Shown here: positions 31,073 to 43,496 of the stretch, piece after piece | Layout: the number at the start of each line of letters is the position of its first letter | How positions within the stretch are numbered: position 1 is the stretch's first letter | Assembly (NCBI GenBank): GCA_963832725.1 | Contig: CAWHVG010000005.1 | Location: 930,001 to 994,000 of the forward strand | Length of the DNA: 64,000 nt | Direction: 5' to 3' | Origin: JAEZBP01 sp963832725 | GTDB lineage: Bacteria > Myxococcota_A > Polyangia > Polyangiales > Sandaracinaceae | Notes under the pieces: model-generated | The model's database searches: none | What the model saw: only the letters and a program-made list of their open reading frames with translations | What the model was told of the DNA's origin: nothing | Made by a program: the position numbers and the translations under genes

Positions 31073-32251
31073 TCAGGGGATGGGCTGACCGTCCCAAGCC
31101 ACGTCGTAGGCGTAGGCGTCGATCACCGCCGTGCGGCGGTCGTGCCGGTCGCCCATGTACCGCCGGAAGGCGATGAGCTGGGGGAAGGTCAGCACCTGCC
31201 AGAGGGCCGGCATGAAGTCACCGCGCTCGGCGAAGACGTCCTTGGTCGAGCGCGAGAGCAGGTAGTGCAAGCCCTCCCGGAGCAACCCGCGCTCGCGGAT
31301 CATCTGCCGCATCAACGCGAGGGACACCTTTCGACGCACGCCGGGAGGACAGACGATCGGCCGACTGGTGACCGGGCCGAGCACCGCGTTCACGAAGATC
31401 GCGCCTCCCATCATCCCCACGCCGGGCGTCGCGCGGGGGTTGCACTCGAGCAGCACCAGCCCGCGCTCCTCGTTGCGGCGGAAGTCCAGCCCGATCTGCC
31501 CGTGGTAGCCGAGGGTCTCCACGATGCGCTTGGTGATGTCGAGCGAGCGGGGCTCGTCGATCGACTCGCTGACGATGCCGGTGCCGTGCTCGAGATCGAT
31601 GGGATGGCAGTACGTGCAGTGAGCGACGACCCGCCCCTGGCGCGCCACGCTGAAGGTCGAGATGTCCTCCCCGCCGACGTACTCCTGCACGAGCCAGGGG
31701 TTGTCGGGTGTGGGATTGCTCCGCTCGATGGAGAAGGCGCCGGCCAGCGGGCCCGCGTTCGTGAGCACGTGCGAGGCGCCGCGCGAGAACACAGGCCGGG
31801 CCAGGTAGCGATCGAACGCGCCGAGGGCATCGCGCAGCTCGTCACCGTCCTGGGCGACGCGCGTCTCGGGCACATCCACCCCGAGCGAAGCGGCCAGCTC
31901 GAGACAGCGGCGCTTGTCGTGCAGCCGGGCCAGCGTCTCGAAGGGCGCGCAGAACACGTCGGCGAAGCGCGACAGCTCGTCGAGGTGCTTGGCGACATAG
32001 AAGACCTCTTCGAACACCGGCAGGTAGAGGTCGATCTTCTCTTCTTGGAGCACGCTGGCGACGCAGTCGACGAACTCGCGAGGGTGGAAGCGTGGCGCGG
32101 GGCAACGGACGCTTCGGCTCGCGAAGCGCGAGTGGCTGCCGGGTGCGCTGGCCAGCGAGTCCATCGCGACCACCTCGTGGCCGGCACGCCCGAGCTTGCG
32201 GACCTCGTCCAGCCCGAACGTCTGCCGCGTGCTGCTGACCAATATCCTCAT
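31073..32251 (-). CDS. ATP-grasp ligase-like enzyme
   Basis: 392 aa from ATG at 32251 (MRILVSSTRQTF); a GTG at 32266 would add 5 residues but abuts the palindromic element. N-terminal Rossmann-like domain, then ATP-grasp motifs: WLVQEYVGGEDIS, GQIGLDFRRNEERGLVLLECNPRATPG (read in two parts) with the metal-binding Glu and Asn in LECNPR. The family ligates a carboxylate to an amine or thiol, using ATP through an acyl-phosphate. The C-terminal ~100 residues (LREGLHYLLSRSTKDVF) are found in single-carboxylate ATP-grasp proteins tied to small-molecule or cell-envelope metabolism. Substrate unknown. Confidence 0.8.
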   Translation of the reverse strand: MRILVSSTRQTFGLDEVRKLGRAGHEVVAMDSLASAPGSHSRFASRSVRCPAPRFHPREFVDCVASVLQEEKIDLYLPVFEEVFYVAKHLDELSRFADVFCAPFETLARLHDKRRCLELAASLGVDVPETRVAQDGDELRDALGAFDRYLARPVFSRGASHVLTNAGPLAGAFSIERSNPTPDNPWLVQEYVGGEDISTFSVARQGRVVAHCTYCHPIDLEHGTGIVSESIDEPRSLDITKRIVETLGYHGQIGLDFRRNEERGLVLLECNPRATPGVGMMGGAIFVNAVLGPVTSRPIVCPPGVRRKVSLALMRQMIRERGLLREGLHYLLSRSTKDVFAERGDFMPALWQVLTFPQLIAFRRYMGDRHDRRTAVIDAYAYDVAWDGQPIP

Positions 32252-32266
32252 CGCATCAATGGTCAC

Positions 32267-32432
32267 CTAGTCCCCCGTATCCGTAGTGAGTGCCCAATAT
32301 CGGCGAGCCATCGGCGTGCGAATCAAGGAACGACGACGAGGCGATGCCACAGCATCGTCGAGGAGGAGTGACGCTGAGTCGCGCGGCGAGAGCCGCCGAT
32401 ATTGGGTAGGAATCACGGATACGGGGGACTAG
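32267..32432. repeat. 166-bp palindromic element with 39-bp terminal inverted repeats
   Basis: Arms 32267-32305 and 32394-32432 are inverted repeats matching at 33 of 39 positions: 18 identical outer bases (ctagtcccccgtatccgt) and 13 identical inner bases (cccaatatcggcg). The 88-bp centre contains a further hairpin (gcgatgccacagcatcgtcg region). It carries no gene and has the size and structure of a miniature inverted-repeat element; a large RNA hairpin is the alternative. Confidence 0.8.
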
Positions 32433-32661
32433 TACCGGCGCCCGGAAGTTCGAACCGGTTCGAACGTCGGGACGACGGTACGGCTCGAGCTCCGAACGTG
32501 CGTGCAGGGTTCGTGCTCCTTGCACGAAAACCAGGAACGGAGTTCGGAGCGGGGGAACCAGTCCCGACGCCCGGGAGTTCGATCCGGGATACCGGCGAGC
32601 CCGGCCGGCGCGAACCCGGAGCGGAGGAGCGAGGACCGGATGGCGCGACGGTGACCCGCGA
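32433..32661. repeat. Structured intergenic segment with 27-bp direct repeats and nested hairpins
   Basis: Direct repeats 32432-32458 and 32561-32587 match at 23 of 27 positions (core cgcccgg.agttcga.ccgg). Between them lie nested inverted repeats: gctccgaac at 32489 with gttcggagc at 32542, and cgtgcagg at 32501 with ccttgcacg at 32518. This could be a structured RNA, a terminator, or a second repeat element next to the palindromic one. No protein gene is seen. Confidence 0.55.
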
Positions 32662-34176
32662 TCAGGAGAGCTCGAAGCGGACCGGGCGATCGAAGGTGCG
32701 CTCGAAGAGCTCCGCCTTGCGGCGAGCGGTCCACACCTCCAGCGCCAGGTCGCCGGCGCCCTTGGGGGTCACCAACACCTCGTTCGAGTCCAGCACGACG
32801 TCGAGGTGGCGCACTCTGCTCCGGTGGCCGCGGTCGAGCGCATCCGCCAAGCGCAGAATCGAGGCCAGCTTGCGGACCCGCTTCTTGTCGGCCGCCGAGA
32901 GCTTCTTGAAGAGCGTGTGCTTGGTGCTCGGCATGGCCCGGCGGTGGTAGCGCGCCACGCACGCGACGATCTGCCGCTGCTCGCGCCCGAGCCCCATCAG
33001 GTCGGAGTTGTCGATGATGTACTGCGTGTGCTTGTGGTGCGCCGCGGACGAGATGAAGTCGCCCACATCGTGCAGCAGCGCGGCGACGCGCAAGAGCTGC
33101 CGGTCCGCGAGGCCGAGCTCGTGCAGCGGACCGAGCGTGTCGAAGAGGACGCACGCGAGCCTGTCCACCTGCGTCGCGTGGGGCTCGTCGAAGTGATAGC
33201 GGCGGCCGAGGTGGATGGCCGCGCGGCTCATCGCGTGCTCGTCGACGCTGTAGTCCCAGACCCGGAAGTGCTTGTCGACGAGCTCGACGAGGATGCCCTC
33301 CTTGAGCCCGACGCCCGGCGCGACGATCTCCTCCGTCCGCGCCATGTCGGCGACGTGCAGGATCACGTAGAGCGCCGGAACGATCACGTCGGCGCGATCG
33401 GCCCTCAAGTCGTAGGCGGCGCGCCGCTCGGCAGGCGTGAGGCGAGCCATGCGTGGCAAGAGCGCCCGCGCCGCGCGCACGTCGATGGTCGGCACGTCAC
33501 GATCGGCGACCGGGCAGAGCTGCGCGATCGCATCGAAGTTGCCGCCCGTCCCCGCGACGAAGTCGTAGCGCCGCTTGCGGAAGTTCTCCTCGACCGGATC
33601 GAGCAAGCGATCGATGTACTCGACCAGCAGCTTCTCTTGCTCGTCGGTGACCGGCTTTCGCGTGCCGAGGAACGACTCCAGGAGCCGCACCGTCCCGATC
33701 TCGAGCGACGTCGAGAAGCGCACCTCGTCGTGGTGCACCTCGCTGAGCTCCAGGCTGCCGCCACCCAGATCGATGAGCAACGATCGGTAGCCGCCGAGGG
33801 TCAGCCGTGACTCCACGGCCAGCTTCACCAGCCGGGCCTCCTCGGTGCCGGGGATCGCCTCGAGCTCGATCCCGGCCTCGTCGCGAGCGCGCTCGAGCAG
33901 CTCGTCGGAGTTGACCGCGTCGCGGGCCGAGGCCGTCACCACCGCCCGCATCGCCGTGATGTCACGGTTGGCGAGATGCGCCTTGAACTCCGCGAGCGCC
34001 GCCACGCAGTCGTCGATCGCCTTCGGGTCGAGCCGACCGGTGAGGAACACCCCGTGGCCGAGGCGCACGGGCATCCGCAGCCCTTCCACGTAGCGCATGG
34101 TCGAGGGCGAGTCGGCTTCGGCGATCAAGAGCCGCGAAGCATTGGAGCCGACGTCGATGGACGCGAAGCTCGGCAT
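32662..34176 (-). CDS. Ppx/GppA-type exopolyphosphatase with HD domain
   Basis: 504 aa from ATG at 34176 (MPSFASIDVGSNASRLLIAE), the standard start of the ASKHA phosphatase fold. Further motifs: VVTASARDAVN, DLGGGSLELSE (phosphate-binding loop) and GTGGN. The C-terminal ~190 residues hold an HD-type domain (LLRVAALLHDVGDFISSAAHH). Family members hydrolyse polyphosphate and/or pppGpp to ppGpp, linking phosphate storage with the stringent response. Length agrees with two-domain Ppx proteins. Single gene, cytoplasmic. Confidence 0.88.
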   Translation of the reverse strand: MPSFASIDVGSNASRLLIAEADSPSTMRYVEGLRMPVRLGHGVFLTGRLDPKAIDDCVAALAEFKAHLANRDITAMRAVVTASARDAVNSDELLERARDEAGIELEAIPGTEEARLVKLAVESRLTLGGYRSLLIDLGGGSLELSEVHHDEVRFSTSLEIGTVRLLESFLGTRKPVTDEQEKLLVEYIDRLLDPVEENFRKRRYDFVAGTGGNFDAIAQLCPVADRDVPTIDVRAARALLPRMARLTPAERRAAYDLRADRADVIVPALYVILHVADMARTEEIVAPGVGLKEGILVELVDKHFRVWDYSVDEHAMSRAAIHLGRRYHFDEPHATQVDRLACVLFDTLGPLHELGLADRQLLRVAALLHDVGDFISSAAHHKHTQYIIDNSDLMGLGREQRQIVACVARYHRRAMPSTKHTLFKKLSAADKKRVRKLASILRLADALDRGHRSRVRHLDVVLDSNEVLVTPKGAGDLALEVWTARRKAELFERTFDRPVRFELS

Positions 34177-34363
34177 GGCTGGTGGCACTATAACCGCATC
34201 GGCAGCGTGTCCAGGTGAGAGTCCCCGGTCGAGGGGAGTGGCGCCGGGCCGGACTCGACTGCGGGCCCTCTCCGCCCAGGTCCCGAGGGGTCTCCGGCAG
34301 GGGGGAGAGGAGGTCACCGCCCCCCGAGCGCCACCGCACCCCGAGCAACCGGCCGGCGCCCGG

Positions 34364-36931
34364 TCAGGGCGTGACGACGTAGAGGTCCCAGCGGATGCGA
34401 CGGCCTGTCTGCGAGGTCACGGTCAGGCCCCCGGCGGTGACCGTGCCCGCCGGCGCGCTGATCCGCACGCGATCGAGGGTGGGAGCGAGCGTGTCGCGCT
34501 TCCAGCAGCCGTCGCAGGTCGAGAGCTCGTCCTCGGTCGTGGCCTCGGTCAGCCCCGCCGGCGCCTCGAAACCGCCGGACCACGACGCGTCGAGGGTGCC
34601 GCCATCGTGCAGGGTGAAGCTCGCATCGGCCTCGCCGGCGACCAGGAGCCCGACCACGTCGTAGACGTCGGCGACGTCGTCCGCCGATACGATGTCGGGA
34701 TCGTCCTCGGTCGAGAGCGTGTCGATCGTCGGATCGAGGAGCGGGACCAGGTAGCCGGCGCGCAAGAGCAGCGGCAGCTTGGCCAGCGGCGCGTCGAGGG
34801 TGACCTCGGCGCCACCGTCGACCAGGGTCTGGTCGTGCCAATCCAGGTAGGTGCCGGCCGGCAGGTCGACGGTCTTGGTCACCGCGCCGCGGGTGATCAC
34901 CGGCGCGACGTAGAGCGCCGGACCCAGGTAGTAGGCCGTATCCTCGCCGGCCAAGTCGACGCGGTCGGGGTGCTCGAGGAAGACGTGGCGAATGATCGGC
35001 GCTCCGGTCTCGTGGGCCAGCTGGCCCAGCGCGCGGAAGTAGGGCTGGAGCCGCGTGTGGAGCCGGGCGTAGGTCTTCCACGCCGCCTGGGCGTCGGCCG
35101 AAGTCCAGATGCTGGCCTTCATCGAGGCGTCGCCGCCGACGCACGCGTTCTGGTCCTGCATGATCGGAGTCAGCGCGCCCTGCTCGATCCACCGGGTGAT
35201 CAGCTCGCCGTCGGCGGCGGCCGCGCCGTCTGCGATGCAATGAAAGCCGCCGATGTCGCCGCCCCAGTTGGGCACGCCGGACACGCCGATGTTGATGCCC
35301 GCCCGCAGCATGCTGGGCAGACCGTCGGAGTCCTCGAACGACGCCGCCGGATCGCCCGACCAGACTCCCGTCACGTACTGCGCCGATCCGGTGTAGCCGC
35401 TCCGCATGAACGCGAACCAGTCGCCTGCCAGTGGACCGGCCTCCATGTGATCGTGGAGCGCCTTGGCATAGAGCACCGGGTAGAGGTTGTGGGCCTCCTC
35501 GCCGGTCATGCCGTTGGATGCGACCACGTCGGGCAGGACGTACTCGCCGAAGTCGTACATCCAGCCCGAGTAGCCGAGGTCGGTCGCCTCGTCGAAGGTG
35601 TCCGCGTACCAGGCGCTGGCCGCGGCCGAGGTGAAGTCGACGACGTAGAGCTGGACGGTCTCGCCGCCGGTGAGGATCCAGACGTCCGGGAAGCTCCCGT
35701 CGCTGTCGGTCAGGAAGTAGCCGTTGGCGACGCCCTCGGTCGCGCGGGCCGCGAGCGGGCTGTCGGGGCTCTGTGAGATCATCGAGTTGAAGTAGCCGAG
35801 GACCCGATAGCCGAGGGCCTGGGCCCGCGCGATCCACGCCCTGATCTCGTCCTCGTGGCCGATCTGCGAGCCGTTGGGGTAGAAGTGACGCGCATCGTCG
35901 ACCGTGGTGATCGCGAGATCGAGATCGCGCATGGCCTGGTCCTCGGACACGCCGCTTTGCATGCTGTTCGGACCGAACCGGCGCCGCGGCCCGTAGGCCC
36001 ACGCCGGCGCCTCCATCGGCCGCCCGGTCTTGGCGGTGAAGAGATCGATGAGCTGGTACGGCCACGGCCGCGCGTCGCCCGGAGTCGGGGTGTAGACCTC
36101 GTAGGCCAAGCTCGGCCCGGTCTCCCAAACTCGCCACGCGTCGTCGCGCTCGGTCGCCAACTCGAACTGGCTGCGCCAGGTGGTGTCGAGCCAGAACCCG
36201 TAGCCGCGGGTCGAGACGAAGAATGGCACCGGGTAATACGCCATCTCCTCGCCGTTCGGGAACGGGTTGGTCGGCGACGCCAGGTTGCCCTCGCCGGTGC
36301 CGATGCCGCCTTCCTCGGCCCACGAGTAGACGGGGTGGCCGCGGTGGTTGGTGTGGGTGAATCGCTCGCCGAAGCCGAGGAAGCCCTCGTCGGGCGTGGT
36401 CGCGAAGCCGGCGCTCCAGGCCCGCGGCGGCGTGGCGTCGGTATCGAGGCTGGCCTCGACCCGCAGCGTCGAGTCGCGGACGGTGAAGGTCTGGGTCACG
36501 CACGAGGGGTTCTGCTCGTCGCGCGTGCGCAGGTGGAGGGTGACCGAGGTGGCCGTCGCGTCGGCGCCGGTGACCTCGAGGTCGCGCCACGGATCGAGGT
36601 GGGCAGAGAAATGATCGTAGCCGGGCGTCGGACTGGCGTGGTGGCGGAGCGTCCCGGTGGTCCAGGCCGCGGCCGCGTAACCGTCGGGCACGTCGCCGGC
36701 ACCAGGCGTCGCGGTGGCGAGGACCTCGGTGCCGTCGCCGTCGAGCACCTGCACATCGAAGGGTGCGGTCGTGATCTCGACGGTGATGCCGGACGCGGTC
36801 AGCTCATAGCTCGGCAGGACATCGCCGCCGCCGCAGGAGGGCGGGGAGTCGCTCCCGCCGCAGCCCACGACGGAGACTGCGACCATCACGAGAGCCACGA
36901 AAGAAAAGGAGCAAGAAAAGCTGAGCCTCAT
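34364..36931 (-). CDS. Glycoside hydrolase family 31 lipoprotein (alpha-glucosidase/sulfoquinovosidase-like)
   Basis: 855 aa, ATG at 36931. Lipoprotein signal MRLSFSCSFSFVALVMVAVS then VVGC. The GH31 layout is complete: N-terminal beta-sandwich, FGFGERFTHTNHRG, the catalytic barrel with nucleophile Asp in GWMYDFGEYV, acid/base region TGVWSGDPAASF, PNWGGDIGGFH, then beta domains. The xYDFGE form of the nucleophile motif is the one seen in sulfoquinovosidase-like members as well as some glucosidases, so substrate is open. It should act outside the cytoplasmic membrane on alpha-linked glycosides. Confidence 0.87.
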   Translation of the reverse strand: MRLSFSCSFSFVALVMVAVSVVGCGGSDSPPSCGGGDVLPSYELTASGITVEITTAPFDVQVLDGDGTEVLATATPGAGDVPDGYAAAAWTTGTLRHHASPTPGYDHFSAHLDPWRDLEVTGADATATSVTLHLRTRDEQNPSCVTQTFTVRDSTLRVEASLDTDATPPRAWSAGFATTPDEGFLGFGERFTHTNHRGHPVYSWAEEGGIGTGEGNLASPTNPFPNGEEMAYYPVPFFVSTRGYGFWLDTTWRSQFELATERDDAWRVWETGPSLAYEVYTPTPGDARPWPYQLIDLFTAKTGRPMEAPAWAYGPRRRFGPNSMQSGVSEDQAMRDLDLAITTVDDARHFYPNGSQIGHEDEIRAWIARAQALGYRVLGYFNSMISQSPDSPLAARATEGVANGYFLTDSDGSFPDVWILTGGETVQLYVVDFTSAAASAWYADTFDEATDLGYSGWMYDFGEYVLPDVVASNGMTGEEAHNLYPVLYAKALHDHMEAGPLAGDWFAFMRSGYTGSAQYVTGVWSGDPAASFEDSDGLPSMLRAGINIGVSGVPNWGGDIGGFHCIADGAAAADGELITRWIEQGALTPIMQDQNACVGGDASMKASIWTSADAQAAWKTYARLHTRLQPYFRALGQLAHETGAPIIRHVFLEHPDRVDLAGEDTAYYLGPALYVAPVITRGAVTKTVDLPAGTYLDWHDQTLVDGGAEVTLDAPLAKLPLLLRAGYLVPLLDPTIDTLSTEDDPDIVSADDVADVYDVVGLLVAGEADASFTLHDGGTLDASWSGGFEAPAGLTEATTEDELSTCDGCWKRDTLAPTLDRVRISAPAGTVTAGGLTVTSQTGRRIRWDLYVVTP

Positions 36932-37274
36932 GGCAGTGGAGCATAACGGTCGTCGTCGCCGCCGCGAAAGCGAAGAGCGCAACGGTGGTGCCGCCGCGTT
37001 CGTCGCCTTCCTCGAGCTTCCGCTCCGCTGCCGTCCACACCGCGTCCGGGTCCGGCGCATGAGCCTCGGTGGCCGGAGGCTGTGCCGCCGGCCGTGTGGA
37101 CCACGCGGCCCCGCATCCAGCAGCCACCAACACCAAGAACAGAGCGGCGACTGACCTATCGATGGGAGGAGCGACACGGATTGCGCGGGGAACTTCCGAA
37201 TCAGCCGGCGAGTGACCGGAGAGATTGGTGGCTGATCCTGAGCCATCCTCGGCCGCGATGGACGGCTTCGTCAC
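36804..37274 (-). CDS. Possible small lipoprotein, 3' end overlapping the GH31 gene
   Basis: Frame from ATG at 37274 to 36804. It contains a convincing lipoprotein-type segment SVAALFLVLVAAGCGAAW, but 40 residues after the first ATG; no better start is visible. After VWTAAERKLEEGDER the frame loses protein character and runs 128 bp into the GH31 gene, so a frame break or truncation is likely and the real protein may be only ~60 residues past the Cys. Confidence 0.35.
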   Translation of the reverse strand: MTKPSIAAEDGSGSATNLSGHSPADSEVPRAIRVAPPIDRSVAALFLVLVAAGCGAAWSTRPAAQPPATEAHAPDPDAVWTAAERKLEEGDERGGTTVALFAFAAATTTVMLHCHEAQLFLLLFFRGSRDGRSLRRGLRRERLPALLRRRRCPAEL

Positions 37275-37691
37275 CGTGACCGATCCGGGCTCGGAACAGC
37301 TATCGCGCGACCCCGCGGCCGAAGGACGCGAGCTCCTGGCGACCTCCGGCCCCCGCGTTCCGGCCGCGTCCGAATCGGATCATCGAGGTGACCACCCGCG
37401 CTATCCATCATCGCAACGGTACCCCTCCCATCACCCTCTGCGACCAATGCTCCGCGCCGACCAATGCGCTTCCATGCGCTCGCCTCTGTCGCGACACCCT
37501 CGCGCCTCCCTTCGAAACGACTCGTGAGTCGAGAATGCCGCCGGCGTCGATCTCGCCGGCGACCGTCAGTTCACCGTCGCAGGAAACGTCCACCTCGTGG
37601 TAGACCGACGGGTCCTGGAGTCACGGGCTCGGCGGGCTGCCCGCGCAGCTCGAAGCGCAGCGCCGAGGACGGCGCGAGGGTGCGAGGACGA
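37275..37691 (-). pseudogene. Spacer before the BREX locus with a coding-like fragment
   Basis: No intact gene. On the minus strand, ~37680-37500 reads in two frames as pieces of one beta-rich protein (LAPSSALRFELRGQPAEPVT, then YHEVDVSCDGELTVAGEIDA), which looks like the truncated end of an exported protein. The rest has no features. No clear promoter for brxE is visible. Confidence 0.35.
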
Positions 37692-38276
37692 ATGCGATCC
37701 GCAGACGTACGACAGGTTCCGGTCGCCGAGATCGACATCGCGCTGGCGGCGCAGATCGCCGTCGCGTGGGCCGGCGAAGGCGGCGAGGAGCCGCGCCTCG
37801 GCTGGTGGCGCTCGGACATGATGAGCGAGTTCGGCGGCGAGGATCTCTTCAAGCGCTTGCTGCCGCACACGTGGGACTGGGCGGTGGTGCAGGCGGTGCG
37901 CGAAGCGGCGCGGCGCACGGACGCAGCGCTGCGTGCCAAGGTGCACGACCCGGACACGGTGCTCTCGCTCTACCGCCTCGGCTTCGCCCTCGACGAGCGC
38001 ATCGACGAGCGGCTGACGGAGCTCGAGCGGACGGGCGTCGCGCCTGGGCTCGCCCTCCCCCACTACGGCGGGCTCGTCGAAGTGAGCTGGGACCTCGATT
38101 CCTTCCGCGAGTGGGTCCGCGGCCACGGCGACGCGACCTACGAAGCGGCCCCCACCGGGAGGCAGCTCAGGGGCGCGCCGCCCGACTCGCTCGAGCAGGT
38201 CGTCCGCCGCCTCGTCGCCGCCCTCGATCCCCTCCCCGACCACTACCCGATGCCGCATTTCCGGAGCGCTCGGTGA
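37692..38276 (+). CDS. brxE: BREX type 6 protein BrxE
   Basis: 194 aa from ATG at 37692 (MRSADVRQVPVAEIDIALA), with GAGG upstream; longer in-frame starts have poor composition. The N-terminal pattern AAQIAVAWAGEG, then PRLGWWRSDMMSEFGGEDLF and KRLLPHTW, fits the BrxE family, found only in type 6 BREX loci. Its biochemical role is not established; it is a small helical protein. The stop TGA overlaps the GTG of brxA, and the gene heads the brxE-A-B cluster. Confidence 0.82.
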   Translation: MRSADVRQVPVAEIDIALAAQIAVAWAGEGGEEPRLGWWRSDMMSEFGGEDLFKRLLPHTWDWAVVQAVREAARRTDAALRAKVHDPDTVLSLYRLGFALDERIDERLTELERTGVAPGLALPHYGGLVEVSWDLDSFREWVRGHGDATYEAAPTGRQLRGAPPDSLEQVVRRLVAALDPLPDHYPMPHFRSAR

Positions 38277-39025
38277 AGCCCGGCGAGGCGACGAAGCCGC
38301 ACACGCGCATCTTGAAGTGCGCGCTCGAGGTGGAGGACGCCCGCGCGTACTGGAACCGTTGCGACGGCTCTACCTCACCGATCCCGAAGCAGGCCTTCGA
38401 CGAGTACTGGTTCGGCGCGCGCAGCCTGGCCCGCGTCGAGGTCCTGATCGCGAACTTCCGCCACCGCTTCGACGCCTTCCCGCCTTCCCTCTCGGTGCTC
38501 CACCGCTGGAGCGCGATGTCGCCCGACACGCGCAAGCTGATCTGCCATTGGCATCTGCAGCTCGCCGATCCGATCTACCGCGAGCTGACGGGCGACTTCT
38601 TCCCCTCGCGGCATCGCGAGGATCGCAGGACGATCACCCGCGACCTCATCGTGCGCTGGGTGGGCGAGCACGCGGCGGACTGGACGATGCCGACCTGCAT
38701 CCAGTTCGCGAGCAAGCTGCTCAGCTCGGCGTTCGCCGCGGGGCTGGTCACGTCCCGGCGCGATCCACGGCCCCTGGCCTTCCCGCGCGTGCCGGACGAG
38801 GCGCTCGCCTATCTCCTTCACCTGCTCCGCGGCGTCCACTTCCAGGGCCGGCTGACCGACAATCCCTACCTCCGCTCGCTCGGTCTCGACGGCGCCTCGC
38901 TCGCCGACCGGCTCCGCACCGTCGACGGCATCGCGCTCAGGCGCGCCGGCGACCTGAACGACTTCACCTGGGCCCACGCCGACTTGGCCGCGTGGGCCGA
39001 CGCCCACCTCGGAGCGGCGGCATGA
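38273..39025 (+). CDS. brxA: BrxA (DUF1819), BREX accessory protein
   Basis: 250 aa from GTG at 38273, overlapping the brxE stop. DUF1819 features: FDEYWFGARSLARVEVLIAN, FPPSLSVLHRWS, LICHWHLQLADPIYRELTGD and DWTMPTCIQFASKLLSSAF. BrxA is an all-helical DNA-binding-type protein needed for BREX in several systems. Its stop overlaps the brxB ATG (ATGA), so it is coupled in both directions. Confidence 0.9.
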   Translation: MKPGEATKPHTRILKCALEVEDARAYWNRCDGSTSPIPKQAFDEYWFGARSLARVEVLIANFRHRFDAFPPSLSVLHRWSAMSPDTRKLICHWHLQLADPIYRELTGDFFPSRHREDRRTITRDLIVRWVGEHAADWTMPTCIQFASKLLSSAFAAGLVTSRRDPRPLAFPRVPDEALAYLLHLLRGVHFQGRLTDNPYLRSLGLDGASLADRLRTVDGIALRRAGDLNDFTWAHADLAAWADAHLGAAA

Positions 39026-39660
39026 CGGAGCCCCTCTTCTCGAGAGCACCCGTTCGCGATGCGTTCGAGGCACTCCGCAAGGACCTCATCCACGAAGACG
39101 GCCCGCGCATCAGCACGATGCGCAACTACCGCTTCGCCATCCTCCAGTACGACCCGGCGGACGAGTTCGCGGTGCGCCGGGAGATGCAGCGCCTCTTCTC
39201 CGATTTGAAAGCCTCCGGCTGGGAGGTCCTGCCGCTGGACCTGCAGCAGCTCTCGATGGCCCGCATCCGCGCCCAGGGCGACGAGTGGGCCGAGCGCGTC
39301 ATCGCCATGGAGAAGCGCATGGCCGAGGTCGAGACGAGCCGCGGCCTCAACTACCTGAAGTCGAAGCTGACGCCGCTCATCGAGGGGCAGGACGGCATCG
39401 CCAAGGACTGCAGCGAGGCCATCCACGCCCACGTCGAGAAGCACCCGGACAAGGTGGACCGAACGCTGGCGCTGATCGGCCGCGCCGGCGCGCTCTATCC
39501 CTTCTTCCGCTCCTCGGCGCTGCTGCGCCATCTCGACGGCCGGACCGACAACGTGCCGGTCGTCCTGCTCTACCCGGGCCAGCGCCGCGGCCAGACGGCG
39601 CTCTCGTTCATGGGCGTGCTCGAGCCCGACAGCGACTACCGCCCTCGCATCTACCCGTGA
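39022..39660 (+). CDS. brxB: BrxB (DUF1788), BREX protein
   Basis: 212 aa, ATG at 39022. DUF1788 is clear: ISTMRNYRFAILQYDPADEF, LNYLKSKLTPLIEGQDGIAK, LIGRAGALYPFFRSSALLRH and the C-terminal VPVVLLYPGQRR followed by GQTALSFMGVLEP and DYRPRIYP. It is a conserved core BREX component of unknown enzymatic activity. The last 17 coding bases and stop are repeated 179 bp downstream, at the far end of a small insertion before brxC. Confidence 0.92.
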   Translation: MTEPLFSRAPVRDAFEALRKDLIHEDGPRISTMRNYRFAILQYDPADEFAVRREMQRLFSDLKASGWEVLPLDLQQLSMARIRAQGDEWAERVIAMEKRMAEVETSRGLNYLKSKLTPLIEGQDGIAKDCSEAIHAHVEKHPDKVDRTLALIGRAGALYPFFRSSALLRHLDGRTDNVPVVLLYPGQRRGQTALSFMGVLEPDSDYRPRIYP

Positions 39661-39662
39661 GC

Positions 39663-39841
39663 GCTGGAGTGTTCGTGAACGACGACTTCCCAGGCGACGT
39701 TGATCGGGGCTTACGTCCGCACTCGGTCTCGTCACGTACTCATGTACGCTCCTCGGCACTCGCTTGCGGGCGCACTCCCGCTGAACGCCGCCTGGAAAGC
39801 CGCATGATGACTACCCGGATCACTCGTATCTACCCGTGAGC
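39663..39841. mobile_element. 179-bp MITE-like insertion between brxB and brxC, flanked by a 19-bp direct repeat
   Basis: The 19 bp ending brxB (39644-39662, ctcgcatctacccgtgagc) recur at 39823-39841 with one change, giving flanking direct repeats. Inside is a hairpin (cgtac tcat gtacg) and longer imperfect inverted repeats (cttcccaggcgacgtt near 39690 against aacgccgcctggaaag near 39785, 14 of 16). No gene inside. In compact BREX operons brxB and brxC usually nearly touch, and here brxC starts 6 bases after the second repeat copy, fitting an insertion that duplicated the operon junction. Confidence 0.7.
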
Positions 39842-39846
39842 CCGCC

Positions 39847-43495
<3,649 letters not shown>

Positions 43496-43496
<1 letters not shown>

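Noticed and set aside
32571..32592. T-loop-like gttcgatcc suggesting a tRNA
   Set aside because: The surrounding stem would have a 9-base loop and no acceptor or anticodon arm can be drawn; it is part of the direct repeat.
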